Assembly (NCBI RefSeq): GCF_003386165.1
Contig: NZ_QRDV01000005.1
Span: 62,001 to 126,000 of the forward strand
Reading direction: 5' to 3'
Length of the DNA: 64,000 nt
Origin: Winogradskyella eximia
GTDB taxonomy: Bacteria > Bacteroidota > Bacteroidia > Flavobacteriales > Flavobacteriaceae
Made by a program: the position numbers and the translations under genes. Below the pieces are notes generated by a model. The model did no database searches, was not told the origin of the DNA, and saw nothing but the letters and a program-made list of their open reading frames with translations. Positions 16,364 through 24,834 of this stretch are shown one piece after another (positions within the stretch are counted from its first letter, which is position 1; each line of letters opens with the position of its first letter).

Positions 16364-19153
16364 ATGAATACTACTGTTTTAGACGTTAGCCCAAAGGAAA
16401 ACATCATTATAAAAGGTGCCAAATTGCACAATTTAAAAAATATAGATGTGGTTATTCCTAGAAATAAATTAGTGGTTATCACTGGTTTATCAGGTTCAGG
16501 GAAGTCGAGTTTAGCTTTCGATACCTTATATGCTGAAGGTCAAAGACGTTATGTAGAAAGCTTAAGTAGTTACGCACGTCAGTTCTTAGGTCGTTTAAAC
16601 AAACCTAAAGTAGATTATATTAAAGGAATTGCTCCTGCTATTGCTATTGAGCAAAAGGTAAATTCAACAAATCCACGTTCTACAGTTGGTACAACAACAG
16701 AAATCTACGATTATCTAAAATTATTATTTGCTAGAATTGGAAAAACATATTCCCCTATTTCTGGAGAAGAAGTTAAAAAACACACCGTTTCTGATGTGAT
16801 CAATTTTATTTCAAAATTTGAAGAAGGCACCAAATTATTACTATTAGCTCCAATTATATTAGAAGAAGGACGAACCATTGAAAACAAACTTCAAACGCTA
16901 CAACAGCAAGGTTATGCTCGTATAAAAATAAAAGACGACGTTGTTAGAATTGATGATGCCTTAAAACAAAATATTAAATCTGATAAAAACCTCTTCTTAG
17001 TCGTAGATAGAATTGTATTTAAAAATGATGAAGATTTTTTAAATCGATTAGCAGATGCCGTTGGAACAGCATTTTACGAAGGTGTTGGCACCTGTATTAT
17101 AGAATCACTTACAGATCAAAAACAAACCTTATTTAATAATAAGTTTGAATTAGATGGTATGTCGTTTTTAGAACCAAATGCACATTTATTCAGCTTTAAT
17201 AATCCTTATGGAGCATGTCCAAAATGTGAAGGTTATGGTGATGTCATTGGTATTGATGATGATTTAGTGATTCCTAACACAGCATTATCGGTTTACGAAA
17301 ACGCTATTTTTCCTTGGAAAGGAGACACTATGAGTTGGTACAAGGATCAATTAGTGAACAACTCACATCATTTCGATTTTCCTATACACAAACCTTATTT
17401 TCAATTAAGTGAAGCACAAAAAGCAGTCATTTGGAAAGGTAATAAATACTTTGAAGGCTTAAATGATTTCTTTGCGGAGCTAGAATCTAAGGCTTATAAA
17501 ATTCAAAATCGCGTAATGTTATCGCGTTATCGTGGTAAAACAAAATGTAATGTTTGTAATGGCAAACGCCTACGTATAGAAGCCAGTTATGTAAAAATAA
17601 ACGAGGCTACCATTACAGATTTGGTTGACTTACCTATAGATGAATTAACCGTATTTTTTGAAAAATTAAAGTTAAGCGAGAGTGATGCCAAAATCGCGAA
17701 ACGCCTTTTAACAGAAATCAACACAAGACTAGGTTTTTTATCTAATGTTGGTTTAAATTATTTAACGCTTAACCGAAAATCAAACACGCTTTCCGGAGGT
17801 GAAAGTCAACGTATTAATTTAGCAACTTCTTTAGGTAGTAGCCTTGTTGGTTCTATGTATATTTTAGATGAACCTAGTATTGGTTTACATCCTAAGGATA
17901 CCGAACGATTAATTGACGTTTTAAAATCATTACGAGATTTAGGAAACACGGTTATTGTAGTAGAACATGATGAGGACATTATGAAGGCGGCTGATTCTAT
18001 TATTGATATTGGTCCAGAAGCAGGAACTTTTGGAGGTGAAGTGGTTGCCGTTGGTGATTTTAATGCCATTTTAAAATCTGATAGTTTAACGGCCAAATAC
18101 CTCAACGGTCAACTAGAAATTGAAGTTCCTAAAAAACGAAGAACTTCAAAATATAGTGTTGAAGTTATTGGTGCTAGAGAAAATAACCTTAAAAATATAG
18201 ATGTTACGTTTCCGTTAGAAATGCTTACAGTAATCACAGGAGTCTCAGGAAGTGGAAAGAGTACATTAGTTAAAAAGATTTTGTTTCCTGCAATACAAAA
18301 GAAATTAACCGGATTTAGTGATAAGATTGGTCAAGTTTCAGAAATTAAAGGTAACCACAGTAATATTCAGCATGTAGAATTTGTAGACCAGAATCCTATT
18401 GGTCGTTCTTCTCGTTCTAATCCTGTAACTTATATTAAAGCTTATGATGATATACGAGCCTTATTTGCGTCTCAAAAGTTAAGTAAAATTAGAAATTATG
18501 CAGCCAAACATTTTAGTTTTAATGTAGATGGTGGACGTTGTGAAACCTGTAAAGGAGAAGGTGAAGTTACCATTGAAATGCAATTTATGGCAGATGTGCA
18601 TTTAACATGTGAAACTTGTGGTGGAAAACGTTTCAAAAAAGAAGTTTTAGAAGTTAAGTTTGAAGGTAAATCTATAGATGATATTTTAAATCTAACTATT
18701 GATGATGCTATCGACTTCTTCAATACGCATAAAGAAACTAAGATTAAAGGAAAGCTACAACCACTTCAAGATGTAGGATTGGGTTATGTTACTTTAGGAC
18801 AGTCCTCTTCTACCCTTTCTGGTGGAGAAGCACAGCGTATAAAGCTTGCTACATTTTTAGGAAAAGGCAGTAAAAGTGATAACGCCCTTTTTATATTTGA
18901 TGAACCTACAACAGGCCTTCATTTTCATGATATAAAGAAATTATTAAAATCTTTTCAGGCATTAATCGCTAAGGGTCATTCTATTATTGTTATTGAACAT
19001 AATATCGATTTAATAAAATGTGCTGATTATATTATTGATTTAGGTCCTGAGGGCGGAAAACATGGAGGAAAACTTGTTGCTTCTGGAACACCTGAAGATA
19101 TTGCTAAGAATAAGAATTCGGTTACCGGAAAATATCTTCAAGAGAAATTGTAA
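16364..19153 (+). CDS. uvrA: Excinuclease ABC subunit A
   Basis: 929 residues from the ATG at 16364, normal UvrA length. It is the damage-recognition ATPase of nucleotide excision repair. Two ABC modules are visible: Walker A GLSGSGKSS near residue 41 and GVSGSGKSTL near 620; signature motifs LSGGESQRINLA and LSGGEAQRIKLA; Walker B YILDEPSIGL and FIFDEPTTGL. Zinc sites CPKCEGYGD/CNVCNGKRL in the first module and CETCKGEGE/CETCGGKRF in the second are intact. It is followed one base later by a membrane-protein gene and is divergent from the sigma factor. Confidence 0.97.
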   Translation: MNTTVLDVSPKENIIIKGAKLHNLKNIDVVIPRNKLVVITGLSGSGKSSLAFDTLYAEGQRRYVESLSSYARQFLGRLNKPKVDYIKGIAPAIAIEQKVNSTNPRSTVGTTTEIYDYLKLLFARIGKTYSPISGEEVKKHTVSDVINFISKFEEGTKLLLLAPIILEEGRTIENKLQTLQQQGYARIKIKDDVVRIDDALKQNIKSDKNLFLVVDRIVFKNDEDFLNRLADAVGTAFYEGVGTCIIESLTDQKQTLFNNKFELDGMSFLEPNAHLFSFNNPYGACPKCEGYGDVIGIDDDLVIPNTALSVYENAIFPWKGDTMSWYKDQLVNNSHHFDFPIHKPYFQLSEAQKAVIWKGNKYFEGLNDFFAELESKAYKIQNRVMLSRYRGKTKCNVCNGKRLRIEASYVKINEATITDLVDLPIDELTVFFEKLKLSESDAKIAKRLLTEINTRLGFLSNVGLNYLTLNRKSNTLSGGESQRINLATSLGSSLVGSMYILDEPSIGLHPKDTERLIDVLKSLRDLGNTVIVVEHDEDIMKAADSIIDIGPEAGTFGGEVVAVGDFNAILKSDSLTAKYLNGQLEIEVPKKRRTSKYSVEVIGARENNLKNIDVTFPLEMLTVITGVSGSGKSTLVKKILFPAIQKKLTGFSDKIGQVSEIKGNHSNIQHVEFVDQNPIGRSSRSNPVTYIKAYDDIRALFASQKLSKIRNYAAKHFSFNVDGGRCETCKGEGEVTIEMQFMADVHLTCETCGGKRFKKEVLEVKFEGKSIDDILNLTIDDAIDFFNTHKETKIKGKLQPLQDVGLGYVTLGQSSSTLSGGEAQRIKLATFLGKGSKSDNALFIFDEPTTGLHFHDIKKLLKSFQALIAKGHSIIVIEHNIDLIKCADYIIDLGPEGGKHGGKLVASGTPEDIAKNKNSVTGKYLQEKL

Positions 19154-19154
19154 A

Positions 19155-19820
19155 ATGAACCTACCTGAAGGATTTCATAACGAAATTATTGAGGCTAAAG
19201 AAAATAAGCTTTATACTGACGTTGATAATATAAAATCTAAAGTTGATACTTCTCCTTTAAATAGTGGAGGCGCAAGCTTCAAAACAAATGTGCTCATTAA
19301 AGAGTCGAGCTCAAAAATATTGTATAAACCTTCAATTGGTGCTGCAATTTTTGGTTTTATATTTTTAGCAATTGGATTAGGTGTGCTCTTTTTTGGTATT
19401 TATCCATTATTTGGAAATAATTTCAATTTTGCAGAAGTTGAATGGTTTTTACTCATATTCGGGTTAATTTTTGCAACTGCAGGTGGTTTTATGTATTATA
19501 TGTTTTACATGCCACGCGTTTTCGATAAACAAATAGGCTATTATTATAAAGCTTATAAATTTAAAATACACAATAGTAATAAGAGCGCATCAAAATCTCA
19601 AATTCCCTTAAACTCTATTATAGCCATTCAACTCATTGGAGAACATGTAAAAAATGATAAAGGTTCTTATAAAAGTTTTGAACTCAACCTAGTGCTTAAA
19701 GATGGATCCCGAAAAAATGTAGTAGATCACGGCAACTTAAAATCAATTATTAGTGATGCTGAAATTTTGAGTGATTTTTTAGATGTTCCTATATGGCATG
19801 CTGGTTCGATAAAAGCTTAA
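19155..19820 (+). CDS. Membrane protein of unknown function, co-transcribed with uvrA
   Basis: 221 residues from the ATG at 19155, one base after the uvrA stop; an earlier in-frame start would overlap uvrA by over 90 bases and was not used. Two adjacent hydrophobic helices (about residues 62-82 and 92-112) are flanked by a 60-residue hydrophilic N-terminus and a C-terminal soluble beta-rich domain (SFELNLVLKDGSRKNVVDHG). This two-helix layout resembles PH-domain-like membrane proteins. Function unknown. Its end overlaps the convergent DUF3667 gene by four bases. Confidence 0.7.
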   Translation: MNLPEGFHNEIIEAKENKLYTDVDNIKSKVDTSPLNSGGASFKTNVLIKESSSKILYKPSIGAAIFGFIFLAIGLGVLFFGIYPLFGNNFNFAEVEWFLLIFGLIFATAGGFMYYMFYMPRVFDKQIGYYYKAYKFKIHNSNKSASKSQIPLNSIIAIQLIGEHVKNDKGSYKSFELNLVLKDGSRKNVVDHGNLKSIISDAEILSDFLDVPIWHAGSIKA

Positions 19821-20896
19821 TAGTTCATAAAAGCAAATACTAAGATTGCGCAAGCCGTAAGGAAAACCACAGGAAAGAACAACATTGTTGACAGAAAAGT
19901 TTTGATAAAACTCCAAAACCATCCCTGATTATAAAAGCGTTTTATGGCTATAAAAAGGTATAAAAAACAAGATAACGCAATTAAAAAATCTATCCAATTT
20001 GATATTTCATATACTAAGTTAACACCAAAAATTATGGTCAAAACGGTAAAAACAAACGAAAAATAGTAAAAACTAAAGACTAAGTGATGTGCATATTGCC
20101 CTTTTCTAAAGTAGAACAGTTTAAGAATTAAAGCAAAAATTGGCAATACAAAAAACAAGGCTATAGGCACAGTATCATAAAATGCACCAATAACATTACC
20201 AGCATCTTTTGCTTTATAGAACTTAAGTACTTGAGTATATAGTTTTCGCATAAACCAACCATCATCCTCTTCTAATCCCATGGATGCATAAATTTCTTTA
20301 TCAATAGCATTAACACTAAGTAAAGAATCTATTTCTGACTCATCAAAACCAAAAGATATATCATTTTTCTTAGGTAAATTATCTAGTTTTACTATTGAAT
20401 CAATTTCTTTATCACTCATACCAGTAATAAACTTATTACTCCTAAGTGCACTTTCAATTTCTTTTCTATCTATAGAATCTTTAATGTGTCTTATAGAGTC
20501 TCTTTTTATGGTTTGAATAGAGTCTAAAACAACAGTACCATCTTTATCAAAAATTTCTTGAAAATTATTATTTAGAGTATCTACTTGCTCCCTTACGCTA
20601 AAAGAAAAAATAAAGAAGAACACTACTGAGATAAACAGATACATCTGAGCAGGATGCAAATACAATAAACGTTTTCCTTTAATAAATTCCTTAGCCAAAT
20701 AACCTGGTCTAAAAAGTAGTGGAATAAAGCTTTTAAAAAACCGTGCATCAAATGAAAAGTAATTACTAATCGTATTGTAAAACAAAACACCTATGGTAAG
20801 CTCATCGTTTGTTTTTTGTCCACAATGCGGACAAAATTGAAAATCCTCATCATAAGGTTGCTCACAATTTTTACAATTCACTTGGTTGGTGCTCAT
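19817..20896 (-). CDS. DUF3667 domain membrane protein with zinc ribbon
   Basis: 359 residues. The N-terminus CKNCEQPYDEDFQFCPHCGQ (residues 8-27) is a two-CxxC zinc ribbon. Then comes the DUF3667 hallmark FFKSFIPLLFRPGYLAKEFI and GKRLLYLHPAQMYLFISV, a first membrane helix at about 95-112, a long charged cytoplasmic or periplasmic loop (about 115-215), and four more helices to the end. The family is common in Bacteroidetes and of unknown function. No gene follows it on its own strand; it converges with the gene after uvrA. Confidence 0.85.
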   Translation of the reverse strand: MSTNQVNCKNCEQPYDEDFQFCPHCGQKTNDELTIGVLFYNTISNYFSFDARFFKSFIPLLFRPGYLAKEFIKGKRLLYLHPAQMYLFISVVFFFIFSFSVREQVDTLNNNFQEIFDKDGTVVLDSIQTIKRDSIRHIKDSIDRKEIESALRSNKFITGMSDKEIDSIVKLDNLPKKNDISFGFDESEIDSLLSVNAIDKEIYASMGLEEDDGWFMRKLYTQVLKFYKAKDAGNVIGAFYDTVPIALFFVLPIFALILKLFYFRKGQYAHHLVFSFYYFSFVFTVLTIIFGVNLVYEISNWIDFLIALSCFLYLFIAIKRFYNQGWFWSFIKTFLSTMLFFPVVFLTACAILVFAFMNY

Positions 20897-20974
20897 AATT
20901 GATGGTTAGTCTGGTTTAAAAGTAATAAAAATTATACCATATGTCTTACAAAATGCATCAATGAGCTTCATATG

Positions 20975-20994
20975 TGATTACTACCAAGTAATCA
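20975..20994. promoter_or_regulatory. Possible upstream activator site for a sigma-54 promoter
   Basis: TGATTACT-ACCA-AGTAATCA, a perfect 8-base inverted repeat centred about 75 bases upstream of the start predicted from the -24/-12 element at 21034. This is near the distance at which bacterial enhancer-binding proteins bind. No similar palindrome precedes the second sigma-54-like promoter. Confidence 0.35.
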
Positions 20995-21033
20995 AATTAA
21001 TCATAAAAACATCTATATCAACCCTTTACAAAC

Positions 21034-21050
21034 TTGGCACGTTAATTGAA
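21034..21050 (+). promoter_or_regulatory. Sigma-54-like -24/-12 promoter
   Basis: TTGGCACG-TTAA-TTGAA: the GG of the -24 element and the G of the -12 element are separated by exactly ten bases. Compared with the TTGGCACGnnnnTTGCW consensus, only the C of the -12 GC is changed (to A). The leader to the ATG at 21126 would be about 65 bases. Confidence 0.55.
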
Positions 21051-21125
21051 AATATCAAACCAAGTAAGAAAGCCTAAAAGTCCTAAACGAGTTAGTGACA
21101 AGGCGAATCTAAAAACCTATAGATT

Positions 21126-21809
21126 ATGAAAAGACAAGTACTTTTTATGGCAATGGTGTTAATAGGATTAACATCTGCCAAAGCAACAACAGCAGGAGAT
21201 GCTGTTTTAAATGGGGAAGATTTAAACAAATCACGTAATCATTATGCACAACCTATTTTGTTTGTAGAACGCGGTGTAGAATTTTTAATCTTTGCAGATG
21301 GTAGTTTCGATTTTAATACCGAATTAAATTCTACAGTTCCTGATACTGATAATTATTATTACAGACGTTCAAACTCTAGAACAAGACGAAACACTAACAG
21401 AACTTATGGTGCACCAAGAACAACTTATAATTCTAATGATAGAGGTGTTTTAATAACACATGATAGCCAAGGACGTGTAAGACGAATAGGCAATGTTTTT
21501 ATGAATTACGACAGACAAGGACGACTTAAGCGTGTTGGCTCAGTTTATATGAGCTATAGAAACGGACAGCTTGTACAAGTTGGTGGTTTACGAATTTTAA
21601 CCAATAGACACGGAGATGTCATTGGCACAAGAGGTTTTGTTAACTATAATAATCAAAGTTGTGGTATTTGTGGTATATCTGGATGTTCTGTAGATCATTT
21701 TGATGATACAAATAATTATAATGATTGGGAAAGTGATGACCATAATGAAGATTACTATTATTATAGAAAAGACGGAAAAACCTTAAAGCAAAAGAAAATT
21801 AAAGATTAA
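21126..21809 (+). CDS. Secreted protein of unknown function, paralogue of the next gene
   Basis: 227 residues with a signal peptide (MKRQVLFMAMVLIGLTSAKA, cut near residue 20). After it comes a block shared with the next gene: FVERGVEFLIFADGSFDFN here, FTEEGIEFSVFADGQFDFY there. Then three imperfect repeats of the type D-x-x-GRV-x-RIGNVF-x-NY (DSQGRVRRIGNV, DRQGRLKRVGSV, RNGQLVQVGGL), which look like short beta-hairpin repeats. A CGICGISGC cysteine cluster lies near residue 180 and the tail is rich in Asp and Tyr. Probably periplasmic or cell-surface. It has its own sigma-54-like promoter and double terminator. Confidence 0.7.
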   Translation: MKRQVLFMAMVLIGLTSAKATTAGDAVLNGEDLNKSRNHYAQPILFVERGVEFLIFADGSFDFNTELNSTVPDTDNYYYRRSNSRTRRNTNRTYGAPRTTYNSNDRGVLITHDSQGRVRRIGNVFMNYDRQGRLKRVGSVYMSYRNGQLVQVGGLRILTNRHGDVIGTRGFVNYNNQSCGICGISGCSVDHFDDTNNYNDWESDDHNEDYYYYRKDGKTLKQKKIKD

Positions 21810-21828
21810 TATATCTAATAATGTTTTT

Positions 21829-21898
21829 AATCCATTAATTACCGTGTAATGGATTTTAAAAACCCTGAATGTTTCCCCAAACATTTCAGGGTTTTTTC
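21829..21898 (+). terminator. Two tandem terminator hairpins
   Basis: First AATCCATTA / TAATGGATT (21829-21855) followed by TTT, then AACCCTGAATGTTT / AAACATTTCAGGGTT (21857-21898, one bulged A) followed by six T. They isolate the first secreted protein from its paralogue. Confidence 0.85.
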
Positions 21899-21966
21899 TT
21901 ATTAATTACAATTCAAAAGCAACCACAAATCAACCAAAACAACTCAAAATCAAATACTTAACTTTT

Positions 21967-21983
21967 TTGGCATGCTGTTTGTT
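21967..21983 (+). promoter_or_regulatory. Second sigma-54-like -24/-12 promoter
   Basis: TTGGCATG-CTGT-TTGTT, again with exactly ten bases between the -24 GG and the -12 G. The leader to the ATG at 22020 would be about 25 bases. It precedes the paralogue of the gene behind the first such element. Confidence 0.5.
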
Positions 21984-22019
21984 TACTACTATATGAGTTT
22001 AATTTAAAACCCACTTATT

Positions 22020-23249
22020 ATGAAAAGAATACTATATTTATTTGCAGCTTTAGTCGCTATAAGCACAACTGCATTCGCAACCAACACAACGACATCAGAA
22101 GCAGACGCTTCAATTAATAACTATGTGAGAGGTTATGGTAATTCTTTCATCTTTACTGAAGAAGGGATTGAGTTTTCTGTATTTGCAGATGGTCAGTTTG
22201 ACTTTTACTTACCAAATTATGGTCCGGATGTAAGTGTAAATATTGATAGACCAGGATTCAGTTTAAGTTTTAACTCTGGTTACGATTATAATCCTTATGT
22301 ACAATATGATAGCTTTGGGGCTATAATTCAAATTGAAAATACACCAATCTATTATGATTATTATGGACGAGTAAACCAAATTGGAAATATCTTCATTAAC
22401 TATAATAGTTTTGGAAGAATAAATAGAGTTGGTGGATTAAATGTCTATTACAGAAACAATGCTTTCTGGAGATATGATGGGTTCATCAATAATTACAACA
22501 GAGCTTATGTTTACAGACCATGGCATAGGTTTTATGCTGCACCACATGTTGATTTTTGTATCGTTCATGTTAATCCATACAGACAACATTATGCACCTGT
22601 AAGACATATTTATTACAGACCTTACACTAATAATGTAAGACACTATAATATTGGAAGACGTGATAATGGTTATGCTATAAGAAAAACTACTTCTATTAGA
22701 AATAGAAGTTATGCTCAAACTCCAAGAAACAATACAGAACGCAGTATAAGAACTCGTGTACAACGTAATAATACAACAATTGCAACAACAAGAGCTACAC
22801 GTTTAAGTGAAAGTAACTCAACAAGAGCAACACGTAGCGCAAACACAACGAGATCTAATTCAAGAAGTGGATCTAGTGAAGCAACATCAACACGTTCTAA
22901 TACTAGAGCTTCAGTTCCAACAAGAACAACTAGAAATGAAAGTGCTACAACTACACGTTCTAACACCAGAGTTTCAACTCCTACCAGAACGACAAGAAAG
23001 AGTAATTCTATTTCTACAAGAAATAATAATGTGACCAGAACAAACAAATCTGTGTCTAATAACAAAACTACTTCTATAAGTAAGCCAAGAACGACAACAA
23101 ATCGCTCAAGCAATACAACAAGGTCTCAAAATACGAGACAAGGAAGTACTATTAAAAGTAAATCATCGTCTGTAAAGGCAAGATCTAATACAAGCAGAAC
23201 AAGCAACCAAAGTTCTACAAGATCTAGCTCAAGACGTACAAGAGGATAA
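22020..23249 (+). CDS. Secreted protein with Ser/Thr/Arg/Asn-rich tail
   Basis: 409 residues with a signal peptide (MKRILYLFAALVAISTTAFA). Residues of about 40-150 match the preceding gene: GIEFSVFADGQFDF, then the repeats YDSFGAIIQIENTPIYYD, YGRVNQIGNIFINYNSFGR and INRVGGLNVYYRNN. From about residue 215 the protein is almost only Ser, Thr, Arg and Asn, encoded in part by 63-base tandem repeats; such a tail is strongly basic and probably disordered, and might bind polyanions at the cell surface. The Tyr/His-rich segment at 160-215 is unusual. Long frames on the other strand over the tail are artefacts of the repeat composition. Confidence 0.7.
   Translation: MKRILYLFAALVAISTTAFATNTTTSEADASINNYVRGYGNSFIFTEEGIEFSVFADGQFDFYLPNYGPDVSVNIDRPGFSLSFNSGYDYNPYVQYDSFGAIIQIENTPIYYDYYGRVNQIGNIFINYNSFGRINRVGGLNVYYRNNAFWRYDGFINNYNRAYVYRPWHRFYAAPHVDFCIVHVNPYRQHYAPVRHIYYRPYTNNVRHYNIGRRDNGYAIRKTTSIRNRSYAQTPRNNTERSIRTRVQRNNTTIATTRATRLSESNSTRATRSANTTRSNSRSGSSEATSTRSNTRASVPTRTTRNESATTTRSNTRVSTPTRTTRKSNSISTRNNNVTRTNKSVSNNKTTSISKPRTTTNRSSNTTRSQNTRQGSTIKSKSSSVKARSNTSRTSNQSSTRSSSRRTRG
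22890..23015 (+). repeat. Two 63-base tandem repeats inside the Ser/Thr/Arg-rich tail
   Basis: Units begin ACACGTTCTAA at 22890 and 22953. Each codes for 21 residues of the form TRSNTRxSxPTRTTR, with most changes at third codon positions, so the amino-acid pattern is kept while the DNA drifts. Confidence 0.75.
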
Positions 23250-23273
23250 AAAGTTTTTTTGGTTGGTTAGGAG

Positions 23274-23311
23274 TTCCCGTATGAAGTATGCCTCAACGCA
23301 CCTTACGGGAA
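23274..23311. terminator. Hairpin between convergent genes, likely bidirectional terminator
   Basis: TTCCCGTA / TACGGGAA with a 22-base loop, between the secreted-protein gene and the flippase gene. The T-run is short, so termination is less certain than at the other hairpins. Confidence 0.55.
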
Positions 23312-23330
23312 TTTCTTTATTATAAAGTAT

Positions 23331-24788
23331 TTAAATTTTTAGATACTTTTTTATTTGTTCAGATATATCCTCAGAGACATTAAACTTAAAGATAAGAACA
23401 AAATAAACAAACCCAATTAATCCAGATTTAAATGCAATATTAGCAATGGGATGAAAAGGGAATTCCCAAAAATAAAAAGCAAGAGACAACACGAGCAAGA
23501 TTAAAGTAATCTTAATAGTTCCTGAAGTAAAAGGCAACATGTTAAACTTTTGCTTCACAAATACAATTTTGATGGTATTGTAGATAAATACAGCCAAAAA
23601 TGTAGCAAATGCAGATCCTTCAATACCGTAAACAGGAATAAAAATATAATTCAGTACTATTGCCATTATAGCCAGCAACACACCAAAAAACAACACCATT
23701 CTATAATAATCACTATTAAATAAAATAGCATTATTATTCCCTAAACTATTATCGTACAGCTTCGCTAAACTCACAATTAATACTACAAATAATCCTCCAG
23801 TAAATTTCTCTGGAAGAACAACATAAAGTTGATTGATATTTAATATAATAAGCAAAAATATAAAACCACTTACCACTAAAAGTGTCAACGAACTCCGTCT
23901 ATATAGGTTCTCTAAAGAAACATTATCCTTCTCGTTAAGATATTTAGCCGTTAATGGCAACATAATTTGATGCATTGCGCGTTGCGGAACCGCAATAACA
24001 GTAGCTATAAAAATAGCAACACTATAATAAGCTACTTGTTCTATATCTGGTAAAATTAGACCAATCATAAATTTATCGATATCGAGAATCAACATTGAAA
24101 CCGAACCTGCAATAATCATTAACCCTGAGTATTTTAGTATTGAAAATCTATTATCTGTTTTCTGAAAATTTAACTTAGGAAATCTTACCGAAAAGGCATA
24201 CAATTTCATAATAACCATTCGTAAAACATAAACGCCAACCAATGCTACTATAAATTGATCTACTGTTAGCCAATCTAAATAAACGGCCAAAAGCAAAAAC
24301 ATAATACAGACTCTTTGAAACACCTCTTTCATTATATTTCCAAATACAGTTTGCATTTGCACTTTTGTCCAAGCAAAAAAGATCTCGAAATAAGCCATGG
24401 AAATTGCCAAAATAAAAATATGCCAAACGTAATTTTCGACAATTTGATTTTCGTTTGAAAGCCAACCCACAATAGCATCATAAGCAAAATAACCAATGAT
24501 CGATATTGGAATAATAAACAATAATGGTAAAAACAACATTAGCGTTAAAAAGCTATTAATACTGTTTTTAGACTTAAAAGTTGAGTAATATTTTACAATC
24601 GCATTATGTACACCAAATGCCATAAAAGGCATCATTATATTAGCTGCAGAAAGCAAAAAAGCAACTAAACCATAATATTGATCCGTTAAAAAATTAGTGT
24701 AAAGAAAAAGTGTATTAATTGCGCCAATACCGAAACCCAAGTACGTGGTTAATGTGTTTTTAAATGACTGTTTTAATACGATTCCCAT
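23331..24788 (-). CDS. Oligosaccharide flippase / polysaccharide transporter (Wzx-like)
   Basis: 485 residues with 12-14 predicted membrane helices over the whole length, starting KQSFKNTLTTYLGFGIGAIN, a typical N-terminus of polysaccharide-export MATE/MVF proteins (PF01943 type). It flips a lipid-linked oligosaccharide across the inner membrane. It is the last gene of a minus-strand operon with a glycosyltransferase, a YfhO protein and probably DUF4834, which supports a role in surface glycan assembly. The substrate is unknown. Confidence 0.85.
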   Translation of the reverse strand: MGIVLKQSFKNTLTTYLGFGIGAINTLFLYTNFLTDQYYGLVAFLLSAANIMMPFMAFGVHNAIVKYYSTFKSKNSINSFLTLMLFLPLLFIIPISIIGYFAYDAIVGWLSNENQIVENYVWHIFILAISMAYFEIFFAWTKVQMQTVFGNIMKEVFQRVCIMFLLLAVYLDWLTVDQFIVALVGVYVLRMVIMKLYAFSVRFPKLNFQKTDNRFSILKYSGLMIIAGSVSMLILDIDKFMIGLILPDIEQVAYYSVAIFIATVIAVPQRAMHQIMLPLTAKYLNEKDNVSLENLYRRSSLTLLVVSGFIFLLIILNINQLYVVLPEKFTGGLFVVLIVSLAKLYDNSLGNNNAILFNSDYYRMVLFFGVLLAIMAIVLNYIFIPVYGIEGSAFATFLAVFIYNTIKIVFVKQKFNMLPFTSGTIKITLILLVLSLAFYFWEFPFHPIANIAFKSGLIGFVYFVLIFKFNVSEDISEQIKKYLKI

Positions 24789-24834
24789 AGTGCTACAAAA
24801 TACGACTATTAAATTCTATAAAGAACTTTAAAAA

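Noticed and set aside
19062..19154. An earlier in-frame start for the gene after uvrA
   Set aside because: It would overlap the uvrA coding end by more than 90 bases and adds a sequence without conserved features; ATG at 19155 gives a natural one-base gap.
22715..23113. A 132-codon Leu/Val-rich frame on the minus strand opposite the Ser/Thr/Arg tail
   Set aside because: It mirrors the repeat composition of the real gene (ACA/AGA codons read as TGT/TCT). No start context, promoter or family.
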